From NCBI RefSeq assembly GCF_000150275.1, contig NW_002060943.1, forward strand, positions 8,006,066-8,070,065: a stretch of 64,000 bases of DNA. Direction: 5' to 3'. Both the position numbers and the translations under genes were made by a program. Below, piece after piece: positions 1 to 14,275 of this stretch; positions within the stretch are counted from its first letter, which is position 1, and each line of letters opens with the position of its first letter. The notes under the pieces were generated by a model, which was not told the DNA's origin, ran no database searches, and saw nothing but the letters and a program-made list of their open reading frames with translations. The DNA comes from Trichoplax adhaerens. Its lineage: Eukaryota > Placozoa > Uniplacotomia > Trichoplacea > Trichoplacidae.

Positions 1-3000
1 TACTTACTGGTTAAGACTGTTTTTCGTTTGTATTGCTCCGATAGAGCTCCGTGAGTTTTACCACTCAAAGTAAAAGGTGTTTCATACATAAATCGATGTA
101 GATTAGTTGAACGTTCGAATTCAGTTATTCGATTTTCCAGCTCCTCTTCTTCAAAGTAAGGACTAACAAAGGTCACTTGTATATATATTTTTTTTTCATC
201 CAACGTTTTTGTATCAACCTATTGATTGTCGGTAGATAAATTTAAGTATGCATTATAAGTAATCACTGTGATAATTCTGTAATACTGTCAGTTCTTCAAT
301 AGTCTTCAAAAAAATAATGGTATAAATTTATGGATTCTATACCTGTCCCGAATCTTGAATAATCGCTACTTCTTTATTAAATCTCTTTCCGTACATTGCA
401 CTTAGCCGCTGCGAAATTTCAGATAAGCCTGTAACTTTAGGCTCTTTATAAATATACTCCTTGCCACCATCATCTTCGAATTCCTTAAATTAATTTATTG
501 AAATGAATTCGAAATTTAAAATTGTACCATACTAATCTTAATCATTTTAGTGTTCAATTATAATTTTATAGTAGGTGCATACCTGACCAAAAAATGAAAC
601 ACGATAATAAGTTCCTAAAAATCGGTTACCGCTAGACATAACTTCTACAATTTTCTTGTAAGCTTCATGTAATTGACCATGAGCATCGGCTAATTGCTGT
701 TTTATAGACAAAAATTAAATTACAGACACATCGATATAAATAATGATCTTAAAAAAATACTAAATACGCAAGTTCTATATATTAATCCTTCCATATACTT
801 TTATCAAAAGCTATATTATTGTTGATCTGTATATCTTAACTCCATGATATGATACAATAAAAATGCAATATGTTCATTGGAAACTGCACATGGCTATTTA
901 CTTGAAAATGTCGTTGGCGTTCGTAAATTGGTAATAATAATCGGTAAATTTCAGCAACCAATTCATAACGTTCAGCGATTGTTAATAATTTTACACATTT
1001 TTCCATCATTTCAACGTATAAATCCTGCATTGTAGAATTTTTAGCAAAAATATCAAAAACATGTGTCAATTACGAACGCTACATTTCTGATTACCAATAA
1101 TTAATATGAAGTACGTATTGATCGCAATTCTAATATATACCTCAGTATAGCCAATTACGTCTTCCGCTGCTTTATCTTCTTGTAAATTTTCTTCTTCTAC
1201 TATATTATTTGAAACTCGAGTAAAAACCCTACAGCTATGATCATAGTTCATTTTTCTTTGCATGTACTCCGCAATAAGCGCAGCAATATGCACTTGACAT
1301 AAGGCAGCCTATATAAAAGTATGTATTATCAATACAATTTTGCCATTGCTGCTGAAAAAAAATAACTCTTAAAGTATCTACCTCTGATATATTTCCATGA
1401 CTCTCGTGCGTTAAACACATTTGTTCCAGCCAATACTGACGAAGTTGAGGATTATTAACGTATGATTGAGCTAAACTATATTGAAGTTTTATTAAAAGTT
1501 CCGGGTCATCTCTATATTTCTGTAAATAGTAAAATAAATCAGATATCGTTCGATCAATGACTAAAACTTACAGATGCGTATAGACTATAGTAGTTAAAAA
1601 TACCTGCATTTTATTCATAGCTACTAAAACTGTCCTTAAACGCTTTAACAGGTTGTAGACTTGGCTCGGAAACAGGGTTTGCTAGTAAAAGTAGTTTATT
1701 ATTAACAACAAGAATTACAATATTAATCTAATAATAAATCTTACTTACTTTCATTCCTTCGTCAGAATTAACTAATGATGATATCTGGTTTAGCGAAGAC
1801 TTTATTAAACCTTCATCAGTATTCCCAGAAACGCCAGATATGATCCTTGAGATAGCCAGCGTAGCCTAACGTGATATCGATATGATCGTGAAATACGGCA
1901 GCGATAGTTAAATCAGAAGTTATAAGCCATAGTGTATAGAATCATACCTGTAAATTCACGCGAACGAAATCCCGCCCAGTATATTCGAAATTGCTTCTCA
2001 TTAGAAGATATAATATTAAACTAGCCTAATATTATATGAACAAAATTATAAATTAAACTACAGTTTTGGTGAAGTAAAGAGAGCTAATAGTCATTAAATG
2101 TTCAAATAGTACCTGTTGTCTAACGGTAGATAACTTTGATTTACAACACTGTAAAATCTATTAAATCAAACAATATCGTGATTAAAGAACATGTGTACGA
2201 GTTGTAATAAAAACTTGAAGCACTAATTAATGTGTACCTCATAGCATAATGTGGCACAAAACGACGACGTCCCACGAAATAAAACGACAGGAAACTAAGC
2301 GGATATGGTCATCAATAAGTAAATTGAGCTATTTGCATAATGAATCACCTGTTTTACCCAAAATTCTAGTGAAATTCTACTCTTACCTTGTTTATAAACG
2401 ATCTAATAGCAGCAAAAACATGTTCTAGCAGAAATTCCGATTGACCAATTTGCAAGAATAGTACTAAAAGGCTGGATACCTATGACATAGCAGTGGATAA
2501 TATAATCGATTAATTTATGCAATTGAAATACCTATACACTTAAATATGATAAAGTGTTCAGTGAATACATACTGCGTAACAATTTAACGACTTACTTTTC
2601 TCATAAGAACATTATCTCCATTATCTTGTTCCAGTTGTGTCTAAGTTAATGCAAGAAATAGAGCAATAGTTTGCTTTTAAAAATCTTAAAGTTATCTGAA
2701 TTCGTTTTGCTATATGATAAAATGTAATGTACTTTGAAGTGGATACAAAACGCCTCCAACACACTCAAAACAACAAAGCCGATTTCATTTGCCATATTTC
2801 CTTCTAAAATGGTACGAGTGAGAATGGCTTTCTCTGCTTTCGCAAGTCCACTGCCTAAAATTTTTTGATAATCAAAATAGAATTACATGTACCGTCCAAA
2901 TTTTATCAAGTGAGTTGTTAGTAGATAAGATAAAGTGGTTACTAACTTTTGACTTCCTTCTGGTTACTAATAAGTGATTGACGCTGGGCACGCTGTTCTC

Positions 3001-6000
3001 CTAAAAGAGAATAGATCTCTAAAATTGAGCCATTTGAATGTAAAGCCTTAATGAATACATTCAATAATCAAACTGGATCAAATGCTACCATTAGCATTAT
3101 TACCTCGATAGTGAGACGTGGAACGGCTACTTCCTATGGTCGCATAGGCTTGTTCGAGAGCTGCCTTAGCTTGATTTACTTTCAGGCTATAAGATTAATT
3201 ACAGGTATTAGTTGAATTGGAAATCATTTCAGCAGCACATTGACTATCTAACCTAGTATCAGACGCAGATTTCCTTCCCACATATCGAAAACAGGACACC
3301 GTTGCACTAAAACAAAAGATACAGTTATAGTATTTTAATAGATTGTATACTATCTAAAAACATAAATTGCGGTTCGATTAAAATTACCCTAAGATATCGA
3401 AAAAGGCTAATAACTGTGAGAAATTGTTAAGTCCTTTCTCTGCTATTATTTCCCACTGTCCAGCAGGATGCTTAGAGGCGAATGCCATGGCACTTCTCCA
3501 CCAAGTAAATAGGCAACCTGCCAATCAAGTCGTACAAAATGTTTAAATAATTCCCCTTTTATTATACGATAAAGTCTGAAATAAGCCTACCATCATCTAA
3601 ATTTCTAAGGACGTATATAAAACAGATCAATATATCTTTCGTCTCCCTTTCATCAAAATGACCAGGAAACTGTTTGAAATCTGTTGCAATAGCTATAGAT
3701 GTTCTCAATGAATTATATCTTTTCGCGAATGTTCTTTCTTGCGCAGTTGCATCCTATTGTTATTAAATTTAATAAGTATTGTAAATACCGCGTTTATCCA
3801 TTTAGTAACTGTAATTAAGTAAGTAAAGAAGTAAAATATTTAAATGTGAATGTTATCAATATTAATTACAGATGATGAAACACTCCTCATTGGTGCACTT
3901 TTATTAAGTGATGTCGAACTTGACGATAAATCCTTTGATAGTCCATCATCAATTTGTACTGGAATAACTGGTATCGCTGTACCGGAAAAGCTTTTATTAT
4001 GTGTAGCATATCGATCAAAGACACTTGTGTTAGCGGTACTTCCATTAGTATTGGTTGTAGTAGTGCCACGACCAATTGAAGTCAGTGACTGACATGAGCT
4101 GGATGGTGCCATACTTCCTATATCATCAGAAGGGAAAGGAGACACCGGAGCTGAATCGGGCGGAATCACAGCTTTACTTGCTTTAATTTTATGCGAGTTT
4201 TGGAAAACAATCGAAAAGAAACGAACATAGAGCATTGCAATTCTTGCTTGGCATATCTAGAATAAAAAATATAATAAGAAATGCTAAAATTTAAGCATAC
4301 ATGTATAATACAAATTTTAATTTAATAGAACGAAAATAGCAATAAAAAAGTGACCGAATGGTAAAACATCTTACCTTATCATTATATCGGTCATCTAGGT
4401 CATGCTTTATTAATAAGTTACGCAAAACTTTTAAGGCATGTTTCCTAACATTGGAATCATGCTGTTGCATTGCAGTTTGAACCTATATCGAGTGTAAAGA
4501 GATTCAAAAGACGTCAATGGTAAATGTAATATTCCAGATATTTATGCAATATTTTAAATTTAACCTCTTTCAAAAGGAGACCAACTAAAGGATGCTTTTT
4601 ATGAAAATCATCTGTTAGGTCGAAGGTTGCTGGAGCTACGTAAGAAATGTTAAAAAATTAATAACATTCGATATTAATTTAGTTTAAATGATGTATAACA
4701 GTATACGAGTGTATGAAATTTTTTACGTTTTTCTTCATAAGGTAAATTCAACGGAATATAGTGTTCATGGCTACAGATAATTTGAAGAAAATCAAATTTC
4801 ATTCTCATAGTTTTCTGAAAAAGAGCGAAAATATTAGTATTCAATAGCGCTGAGATATAATAGACCGCAAAATATAAAAGGCAAATTGAAAATTTACTAA
4901 CAGAATGATCACCACACTTTAGATTTTCGGTGTAAAACTTAATAATTTTTAGTAAGAATCCTCGATTCATGTATGTCATACAATTCTATGTAAGTACAGT
5001 GTAAATCTTTAGTAAGAATACATGATATGATGAAAGTCAAGTACATCCAAGGAATATTTACCTTAAGGAAATGACCCAAATTTTGATTGGCATTCTTTGA
5101 AAAGAAAAAGATAAAAAATGAATACATCAAACATCCTCTAGGATTACATTTTTATATACTGTACTTTAGAAATTACCGTGGCTGGAGCATCATCAGCTTT
5201 ATTCCTGATTTGCTTTAACATCGCAACAATTAATTCTTCTAAATCATTAAGATAGTGATCGCTATATCGAAATATCCGATTAGCCTACGAAAACAGAAAT
5301 AGACCGTAGGTTCAACAATAGCTTTTTTAATTAAAGACTTTCAGGGAAACATTTATGTCGATGTCTATACCTTCAATTTGCCAGTCTGGACTAGGTACTG
5401 AGCCATACTTTTTACCATAATATCGAAAAAGAACCACGAATACTAATTGGGAGTATAGAGTTAAAGCGTTAGCAAGAAGTTATGTGCAAAATTATGCGCA
5501 TTTATTCTCAGAAATATAATGAAATAGGTTGGATATATTACAAGATTACATTCAAAAGCTTGCTGGATAATGCAGGATCGATATTTGGCCTGCCTTCAAA
5601 AATTACTATCATATTCCGAACCAATTCTTCATGCACAGTGTTTTGGATGCCATGTCCGAGATCAGCAACAAACACATACTATGTTGATGATAATACAAAC
5701 AGCGTTATAAAGGCCAAATTAAACGTGTAAAAAAAGTAATTATTTGACTAATTACATCAATCAAGCTTCAAGATAATAACTATCATATTACCTTTACATA
5801 CGAGTTCAAGAGTTCAGTTCTACCAGCAGAATGAAGCTTAAATGCCATGTAAATTAGGACACTACGATCATAATAGCAATAATAATGCTATCAATTAATA
5901 AAATCATATTTTCTGTCCTGTTTTAATTCAGTTGATCAAAGCGCAGTCAATTATCCCAAGTCACCTTAAAGCCGTTACAGATACATCAGCATTTTGATAT

Positions 6001-9000
6001 CTGCGAAGAACTCGAAAAAGGTGGTTTGACAAAACCGGAAGGAACGGTATTAGAGTGTTCAATTCCACAGCATGTAAGGCCTATTTCCATATAAAAATAT
6101 TCATTTGCCAATACTGGGTAATTAGCACAATTTTTAGCTAGTACAGCCATCATACATCAAAACCTACTTTCATCAGCTGAATAATTTCGACGTTGCTAAG
6201 TGTTGATGCATTAGATTGCTGATAATTTGAGAAAAACTTCTGAAAATGTGGATCCTATTATAAAAGAGAAAATATCTAAGTCTTTAAGTCCGGTTTAGTA
6301 CCGCATAAAATTTTAAATCTAAACATTACCTGAGAGTAAATAGTTGATTTTAAGGAAGTGGACACTTTGAGTAGGGGTCTTCCACCATCTACCCATTCCA
6401 TTTCCTGCGGCCCAGAGAACTATAGGAATTAAAAGTAAAAATAAATTTGACGTCCTAATATCATAGAAGACAAGAAAAAAGTAGGCACTTTAGGAGATAC
6501 ATATTCCTACTTACTCCTCTTTTCAAGCCAAGTGATTGACTAGATAAATAACCAGGAGATATCTTTTTGGCTACAGGAAGAGAATGCTCATTTCCAATAA
6601 TTCTATATAAACAAAAAGGCAATTGTATTAACCGCTATAGGTGATGCAATAAGTAACGTAATAATTACATGCTGGCGAAACAAACCTTCCATCCTGTAAT
6701 ATAGGTAACCAAGCATAACCAACTAGGAAAAGATAAATTATCATTTAATTTAAATTACTATTTGTTTATAAATAAAGTAAAAGAATTGATAATACCATTT
6801 GATGCCACCCTATACTTTTCGTTATTTTTCGATTGTTCAACACTTATGTGTGACAACTTAAATAACAAGTGATGCCTTGAATGCAGTTGTACAGGCAATG
6901 CAATTTTTATCTATAGTACATATATTAGGTATTTCATTTAATTAATGGATTATCATTACAAGATAACATATATCATAAATAGAATCTTGACAATGATTTT
7001 ACCGAGCAATTAAAAGAAGGGCTAGTATTATGATATAACACTGGACAGGTTATACTTGAGACAAATTCGGCTTGCATTCCTTCTCCGTAGATACACTAAT
7101 ATTGAATTTTAAATAATGAATAACAAAGTTTTTTGATTTCTTAACAAAGAAATATTATTGTGTATAACAATCGCAACATATTCCATCAATATTCTCACGA
7201 ACCTTTAAAGCAGATGCTTGTACATCGTCAGAATCATAAAATGAAACTGTCCATGCAAGATTACGGGCCTGAAATAAAAACAAATGTTTTGCGTAACTCA
7301 ACTTTTTAACACATCTTAACGTAATAGCGTTACTCAATTTAGGCATTGCCTTACCCTCGCAAATGTTTTCTGCCCATCGAACCTTATTGTAATCGGATAC
7401 ACATACAAATTGTTATAGTAGGATAAGTGAGGCTGGAGTGCTTTCGGGTTTGCTGTAAGAAATTCATCAACTTCCCTGATAACAGGGGTTGGTAAGGAGC
7501 TATCTTGACTTTTGAAAGGTTTGATTGGTTGAATAGAAGGTGTCACGCAATCTTTTAAAATATATGAAAAATGCATAACTTTTACAAGAGGTCTCGGGGT
7601 TGTATTTAATTTATAAATGTTATTGCGATAGCTAATAGTTTTCATAGCTAGAATAAATTATTAACTCATACTTTCAGGCTGGTCAGCTCCTAGCGACTCT
7701 AGAACTGCTACAAAGTGTCCAGGGATGGTAGGAAGTTTAATCTTATTAGAATCCGCTAAAAATTTTAATAAATCTTCATCGCTAAGCTTGCCAGAATCTT
7801 GCTTAAAGATAGGTGAAAACTCTTGTGGGTCTAATTCTCCGTTAGTATTTTTGAAGACTGGCTTATATGCCCAACCAAATGGCATGCGATAATTGCCTAA
7901 GCGACCACAAATTGAAGTGACTTGTTTATGCACTCTTTGAGCAATCTAATATAAAAATACAAAATAACATAGGAACAATATAACTTTATTAATAAATGCG
8001 ATAGTAGTTACGTTATTGTATTATACGTTGGTAAATATGTAAGCATATATGGAAGATAATACAATTACCTTTGGATTGTCAGCGCCTTTAATATACGGCT
8101 CAACACAAGCAGATATACTTCCTTGCAAAACTTTCTCTATACGAACGACCATATAGACATGAGTGCTCGGGCAGGTCACGGAAAATACAGCCTGTTGATA
8201 CCATTTCAATAACATATAGTTTTTTATGAACAACTTACTTTTAAAAGTTACATGTGTAAAATCTAATACATAATATTGTATAATATATTTAGTAGAAAAA
8301 TTAAAAATTTAATCTATTTACTTCTTGTTTATAAGTATAGGCACGATTATCGAATACCGCCATATGATTTCTGTTTATGCCACCAGAATTATTTCCACTA
8401 GTAGTACCATCTATTACTTCCTCTCCTTCATTAGAAAATCTCGCTTCACCCTCTGGCAGATTGTCACGGATAATGGAATGATTTAAATCGAAATGAATAT
8501 CTTCCGATATCTTTAAGTTATCTTGCACATTATATAGTGCAACACTAATGAAAAATGGTTCAACCTAATTCATCAATTGAAGCAGAGCAATAAAGAATGC
8601 AAAACATTATTTAAAAAAATCCAGTTATGCTTCTTTAGAATAGCAAACTATGATAACAAAGTAATACAGTATACTAACATTAGATACAACGTTTTCTATA
8701 TTCATATTCAGACGAAAGAGTAATTCTTTGGGACGTAGTATAAATCTAGTTCCTAATTGCTCGATAAAAGACACGGCTTCCGGTAAGCCTTCATCTTGGG
8801 CAAATTTTTCTGCACTCTAATTTAAATAAAAGTCTATTGTTATATTTCGTTCTTAAAAATATCTACCATCGATAAGTATAAAAACTTCATCCAATATGGT
8901 GCATACTTCAAGATCGGGATAAATAGAAAATAACTTTCTATTACTTTCGGTCCGCTTCAGGGCATTTTGAAAATCAATTTCTTTCGCATACTACGATAAT

Positions 9001-12000
9001 TATAATTACAGCATTAGCAAATAATAACATAAATAGACTCGAATATTACTAACATTTTATCGAATTAATACATATGAATACAGTAATAATATTAACCGAT
9101 AAGTACTTTATATTTAATTAAATTACTACTTACCTTTATTAAATCTGGACAGCGACTATGAAGTAGGCTATCTCTCAAACTACTATATCGTTGGGTATTG
9201 GCTATGTAACATTTTTAATATTGATTATGTGGTTAGATCAATAGTTTTAAAATTAAATTGCTATTTTCGAGTGAATATGTAAAATTTACTTACAGTATCT
9301 ATGCAGAATAATAAGCATTACTGACAGTTCTATCAATTAAATTTTAATATTTTAGAATATTTACATCATTATAGTATATTATTACACTTACGTTGTTTGT
9401 CTGAATTTTCTTCGATAAATTTTTCTGAACCTAGGGCCTTGCATAAAGTGTCGTACCATTGATCTCTTTCGGCTAGTGAATCAGCTATGAGCCCATAAGT
9501 CATATCTGGCAGTTGTAAACTAAATCCAAACTGTCTAGTATCATATGTAAACTGTAAGAGAAAAAATATACAGAACATGCTAAGAATCATCCGATCAAAA
9601 GTGCACATTGTAACACTCCAATAATACCACGGCGTATATATCAGAGCTAAAATTCTACTATACCGTATATAACGTATTAGATCACTACGTGAACATGGCT
9701 ACTGATAAGATTTACAGCTATCGCTAACCTTTGCTAGACGAGTTGATTCAGGCAGTAAAATAGACCCAGACGCTAAATGACTTTCACGACCCTATAAAAT
9801 AAAAGAGAAACAATTTTAAATTAATACTTCAGTTGAATTCATTAGGTAGGAACTTGGTTTTAAAGTTATGAATATTTAATTAGATTTAGTTTATGGGCTA
9901 TTTAATTACTTTAAAATATTCGATAATGTAGCTGCTATCGGTACTAGTTTTTAAAAAGAACCACATTCTTCGGTTAGACTATAATAGAAAAAGTATAAAG
10001 GATTAGATATAAAAGTCAGAATACAGTATAATTAAATTTTATCAAACGTTTACGATGATACAAAATTGAGGTCGGTAATTACTAAATGAACTGTTTATAG
10101 GCTAATATTTACACCCCTATACCTTTAATGTCACTGATGTGTCGTTAGAGTTCGGTGCAATAGTTAAATATCCCTTCATAGAGACAAGTTCTTTTGGTAG
10201 TTTAACTTGAATACCCTATTTATAGCCAGAAAATGTTGCATTTAAATCATATTACTTCTATACCATATCATTAGTCCATTGGGATCTAAGCAGTTTCCGA
10301 ATAGATATCTAACTTTACAAATATAATTATACGTCACAACAGTATCAATAACCTCTTCCACGATTATACTATCAATTTCATCGTCCATTATATCAATTTC
10401 GAATTTTTGTTCACGTAAAGTATCCCGATTTCGTAAAATTCTATTTAAAAATAATATAAGATAGTCAATAACTATATTATCAATGACACCGCATGAGGCA
10501 TTTATTTGGAGATTTCTTAATGGTTTTGTAATTTGCTATAACTTGTATGTTATATGTAATTGACTGAAGTGTAGTGGTAGGTCTAATTAACGTATGGTAC
10601 AACTTTCGTTTCGATTAAAGTTGCTCTGACAATAATATTGATCAATTTTAAAACTTAAAGTAGATTATTAAGCTTTACCATAAATAAATGCAGTTGAAAA
10701 TTTCTTGGTACGTTACTCAATTAATTAAGGAGGTAAAAAATATTAAACTGTTGGTTCAATAAATAATGCATCTTATGAAGCATTATAAAACACCCTTATT
10801 TTAGCCGGATTGGATATACTGTAGAGCAATGATATAACATGTTGCCATGAAAGAATAATGACCGGTGTGTATACTCGTATAGTATATATATCATCCCTTG
10901 GATCTACTCACGTTTGTTGCTACAGTTGTGATGTAATAATAATAATGCAATACGAATTGCTAATACAAAAATATGTAACAGCATTGTAGTCTAGAGCAAT
11001 TAATGTTAGTATGTCAGTATTAATAAGGGTGTACATAGTATGTTGGCAGTGGAGAGCTGAACTCATTCGTAAAAGAAAAAGTTAATGCCAACACATTGGA
11101 GTAATTACTGTAAATCGCTAGTAATTTCAAACGCTCTTTGTAATCCTAATAAATCGAACAATCATCCTGGTATTTAGACAATATTAGATAATAATTATTA
11201 TTAAGTTGATGAATAGCATGACGATAAGATAATTTTGTGAAAGATTTTAAATAAAATAGTCTGTTATAAAACTGATACTGGAACGAAGTGGAATAGTTTA
11301 TGTGCTTTAATCAATCATTTAGGGTGGAAAATTTAGATAAATTATGGAACTACTGAGGAGTACTTTTACTATTTTATAATGTTTAAACATTGTCTAATAT
11401 AGCATTATTTCAGAGAGGTTTAATTTACGAATTTTAAAAGTTAGAATTGGTTCTAGAAAATCCTGTAGATAATATCTTCGTATCGACGGTAACTGTAACG
11501 CGAAGTTAAAAGGTACATACAGTACATCTTATTATTATTATGTTATATTTTGGGATATACATAAGTACAGTGCCTAACATTACGATAGAGATGTAGTTAT
11601 AGCCAAGCATTTAGTTTACAAATAATAGGGCGCCTGGTCAGTTAATGCATTTTATTACCGTGTAGCAACTTGTATAGTAAACTGGAATAAAAACAACTTG
11701 TAAAAGTGAGTTACCTTGTGATATTAACAAAAGATTACCGAGAATAATTAGTAAAATTATTTCAATATAGTGCTAAACCACGGCTAGCGTTGCTATACCG
11801 GCAATAAGAATACTATCGAGTTGCATGTAAGCCAGCGCTAATGGCCATGTTTGCTATTATAGGTAATTTTGTGCGCGTACACTAGATTATTATCATTTTA
11901 AATTTAAACCACAAACTGTCTTGATAAATTAAATATTAAACGTATACAATATCTTTTTTAATGTTCTTTAATAACAGCTATTATAAAAGGACTTTGCGTA

Positions 12001-13732
12001 TGGCTATTTCGAAATGGATATTACGGTATTCCTATAATATTTCAAGATTATCTCTATTGTAGTCCAATTTTTTTAATAATAATGTGGATTATCCATTTCT
12101 ACAGTGGAGGGCAAACAACTTTAACAGTATTTGATTATTTCCTCCGTATTTCCGTAGTCACAGTATTTTAGCAAGAAAGCTTTGACTGTACGCGTAGTGA
12201 AAAAACAATTCATAGCATAGCAATTATATACTACTGTACTTATCCTATTCAATTAATTTGATCAAAAATTGCACGACATGTACATTATACACACATGTTT
12301 TTTGCGGGGGGGGGGGGGAGAAAATTTCTTACGACCGTTCACTTATTTGTGTTACAATATTCATTATTCACTGTATTGTACTTACGTAGTAGGCAATTTC
12401 GTAAAATTGCCCGAATATTCATTGTACTTGGTTCTGATGATATTCCAATCGACGGTATAGGATCGTAGTGTCTAGCCATGTTGAATAGTATTGATGTAAA
12501 TTTTCATTATATCGATGGTAGAACAATAAAATGCATAATAAAGTCAGATGTAGGAATGTACAGTATAGTATAGAACCTATTTGATACCAATTATGTCTTG
12601 TTGTAAAATTGAAATACAACTATTGCAATTTAATTGGGTAAAATGATACGAAAGAAGAAAAACAGGATCAGACCTCTCGAACGAAGGCATTGGTAGCTTC
12701 ACTAAGAGCATTAGAAGGTACAGTACTGCGGATAGTTCGTAGCTGTCTGGATTTGGTTGCAGCCTGAAGATACAATAATATCGCTATATCAAATCACACA
12801 CACATACCAAAAATGATAGGTTAAAGGAAGGAAGAAAGAAAAACACTGGTTATCATCATGACGATGAAATGATAGTAGCTACGTCATTGTAACTGTACAG
12901 TATTGATGATCACCATTAATAGCCACTGTTAATACTTTTTCCCTGTCTGTCTCTCTCTTTACTGTCTGGACGACTAACTACTACTACTAATTAATATTAC
13001 AATCATTGTCATCATGCATAGGGAAGAGTAGAAAAGTACAGAAGATGAAGAAAATGCATTGATTGATCCAATAAAGCATTGGAACATGATTATTGAAGAA
13101 ATAGCATATAAAAAAAGGTTGTTTATTTTAAAGCGGTCGCCACCCAGTGTCAAAAAGGCATGATAATAAATAATAATAATAATGTAGTTGATCAGGTCAA
13201 GTTATTACATGTTGGTGGCCAATGGCTGAATAAATTACTTGAAAAAGTAAATGGATTTGACAAGGAACTAGTCAATGCTTACGCTAGTTGTGTTACATTG
13301 GACTGTAATGTCAATAGCATTCTCCTTACCGAGACATCATCTACTGGAAAATTGAGCATAAATTGTAGCGGATCATGCGAGTGATGGTCAGTATTGCTAC
13401 TGATTTCCTTTTCGTAATCGAGAGGATAGGAGAGTTGGCGAAGGCGCACTAACTAAAGGTAGTTGAAAAGAAAGCAAAAGTTTTAATAGTTCCCATTAGG
13501 GAGGAAAAAAAAAACAACAGTCATCGATCATGTTGAGAGCATTGTGATCCTTTCTACTCTCTATTTTCTTCACGCTATAGGAAAGAATTGATTTTTACAA
13601 GTATCCATAAGTAGAGTTGCCTCAAAAGTGAAATGGCACACATACCAGTCGGTCATCTTTGCCTTTATTTGAATCAGCACCACCACGATGGTCAATACTA
13701 ATCGATGATCGGGAGATTTTAGCAGCTGCCAT
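1..13732 (-). CDS. DOCK9/10/11: DOCK9/10/11-type (zizimin, DOCK-D) guanine nucleotide exchange factor, many exons, 3' partial
   Basis: Rho-family GEF; the DOCK-D subfamily mainly activates Cdc42 at membranes. Start ATG is at 13732. N-terminal exons are 13646-13732, 13330-13452, 12674-12763 and 12386-12471, with agreeing splice phases, and they match the DOCK9/11 N-terminus ([28 protein letters not shown]). A PH domain spans exons near 10.1-10.2, 9.7-9.8 and 9.4-9.55 kb (MKGYLTI ... [10 protein letters not shown]). FSVTCP and RIEKVLQGS lie at about 8.1 kb. The DHR-1/C2 region is at about 7.1-7.9 kb ([22 protein letters not shown]-like). [10 protein letters not shown] is at about 4.75 kb and a Ser/Thr-rich loop at 3.87-4.2 kb. 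DHR-2 runs from about 1.3 kb to the left edge ([33 protein letters not shown]). The last roughly 150-170 residues, including the nucleotide-sensor loop, lie outside. The PH domain and the wording of the C-terminus favour DOCK-D over DOCK6/7/8. Some middle exon borders were not fixed. Confidence 0.95.
12306..12318. repeat. 13-base G homopolymer in a DOCK intron
   Basis: An uninterrupted run of 13 G lies in the long DOCK intron between the exon ending at 12386 and the exon starting at 10440 (minus-strand order). It is conspicuous in an AT-rich window. It is a mononucleotide repeat and could be length-variable or a sequencing-error site. Confidence 0.9.
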
Positions 13733-14200
13733 CTTCTCCAATATAACTTGAAATTGGAATTCCTCTTAAAGACTAGAGAGATGTAATAGACAAGGAGAAA
13801 AGTAGATTGCAACTATCATCGATGAAAGTCAAAGCTGCATGACAACTTTTTCCAGGCTTATGCAAGTCTCTCTCACTACAGGCGTTTCCACTTGGCTTTT
13901 GAAGCACGGGCGATAGTAGATGTCGTCGATTCCCAGTTGACGTCAGTCAATTCCACTACAACTCAATTGTAGTTCCGTACTGTACCCTGCTGGGGCTTGA
14001 AGTAGTGGCTTCACTCTTCACGTGTATGTCCATCTGTCTGTCAGAAGATCGACCGTCAGCAAGAGAGATCGCAAAATTCTGCCAAAATGTCCACCATCCT
14101 GTCCAGTAGAGGGTAGAGTATGCAATTAACTGTAATGTACGGGGGGGGCAGTCTACTTGCACACCATGGTCAAGCTTTAGCATTTCAGTATGAAAGTTGG

Positions 14201-14275
14201 CGTACAGTACTGTAGCATACAGTACAGTATTTACCATGCCCGACCGCTGTTTACATTACCGTACAGTACAGTATT
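14201..14275. repeat. Cluster of GTACAGTAC/GTACTGTA palindromic words
   Basis: Three closely spaced GTACAGTAC-type words (14202-14212, 14218-14230, 14260-14273) sit in a 75-bp stretch upstream of DOCK. The words are self-complementary or nearly so and recur in other intergenic clusters of this window. Function unknown. Confidence 0.6.

Noticed and set aside
3850-4092. 80-codon plus-strand frame
   Set aside because: Antisense to the Ser/Thr-rich DOCK exon on the minus strand, which matches the family before and after it.
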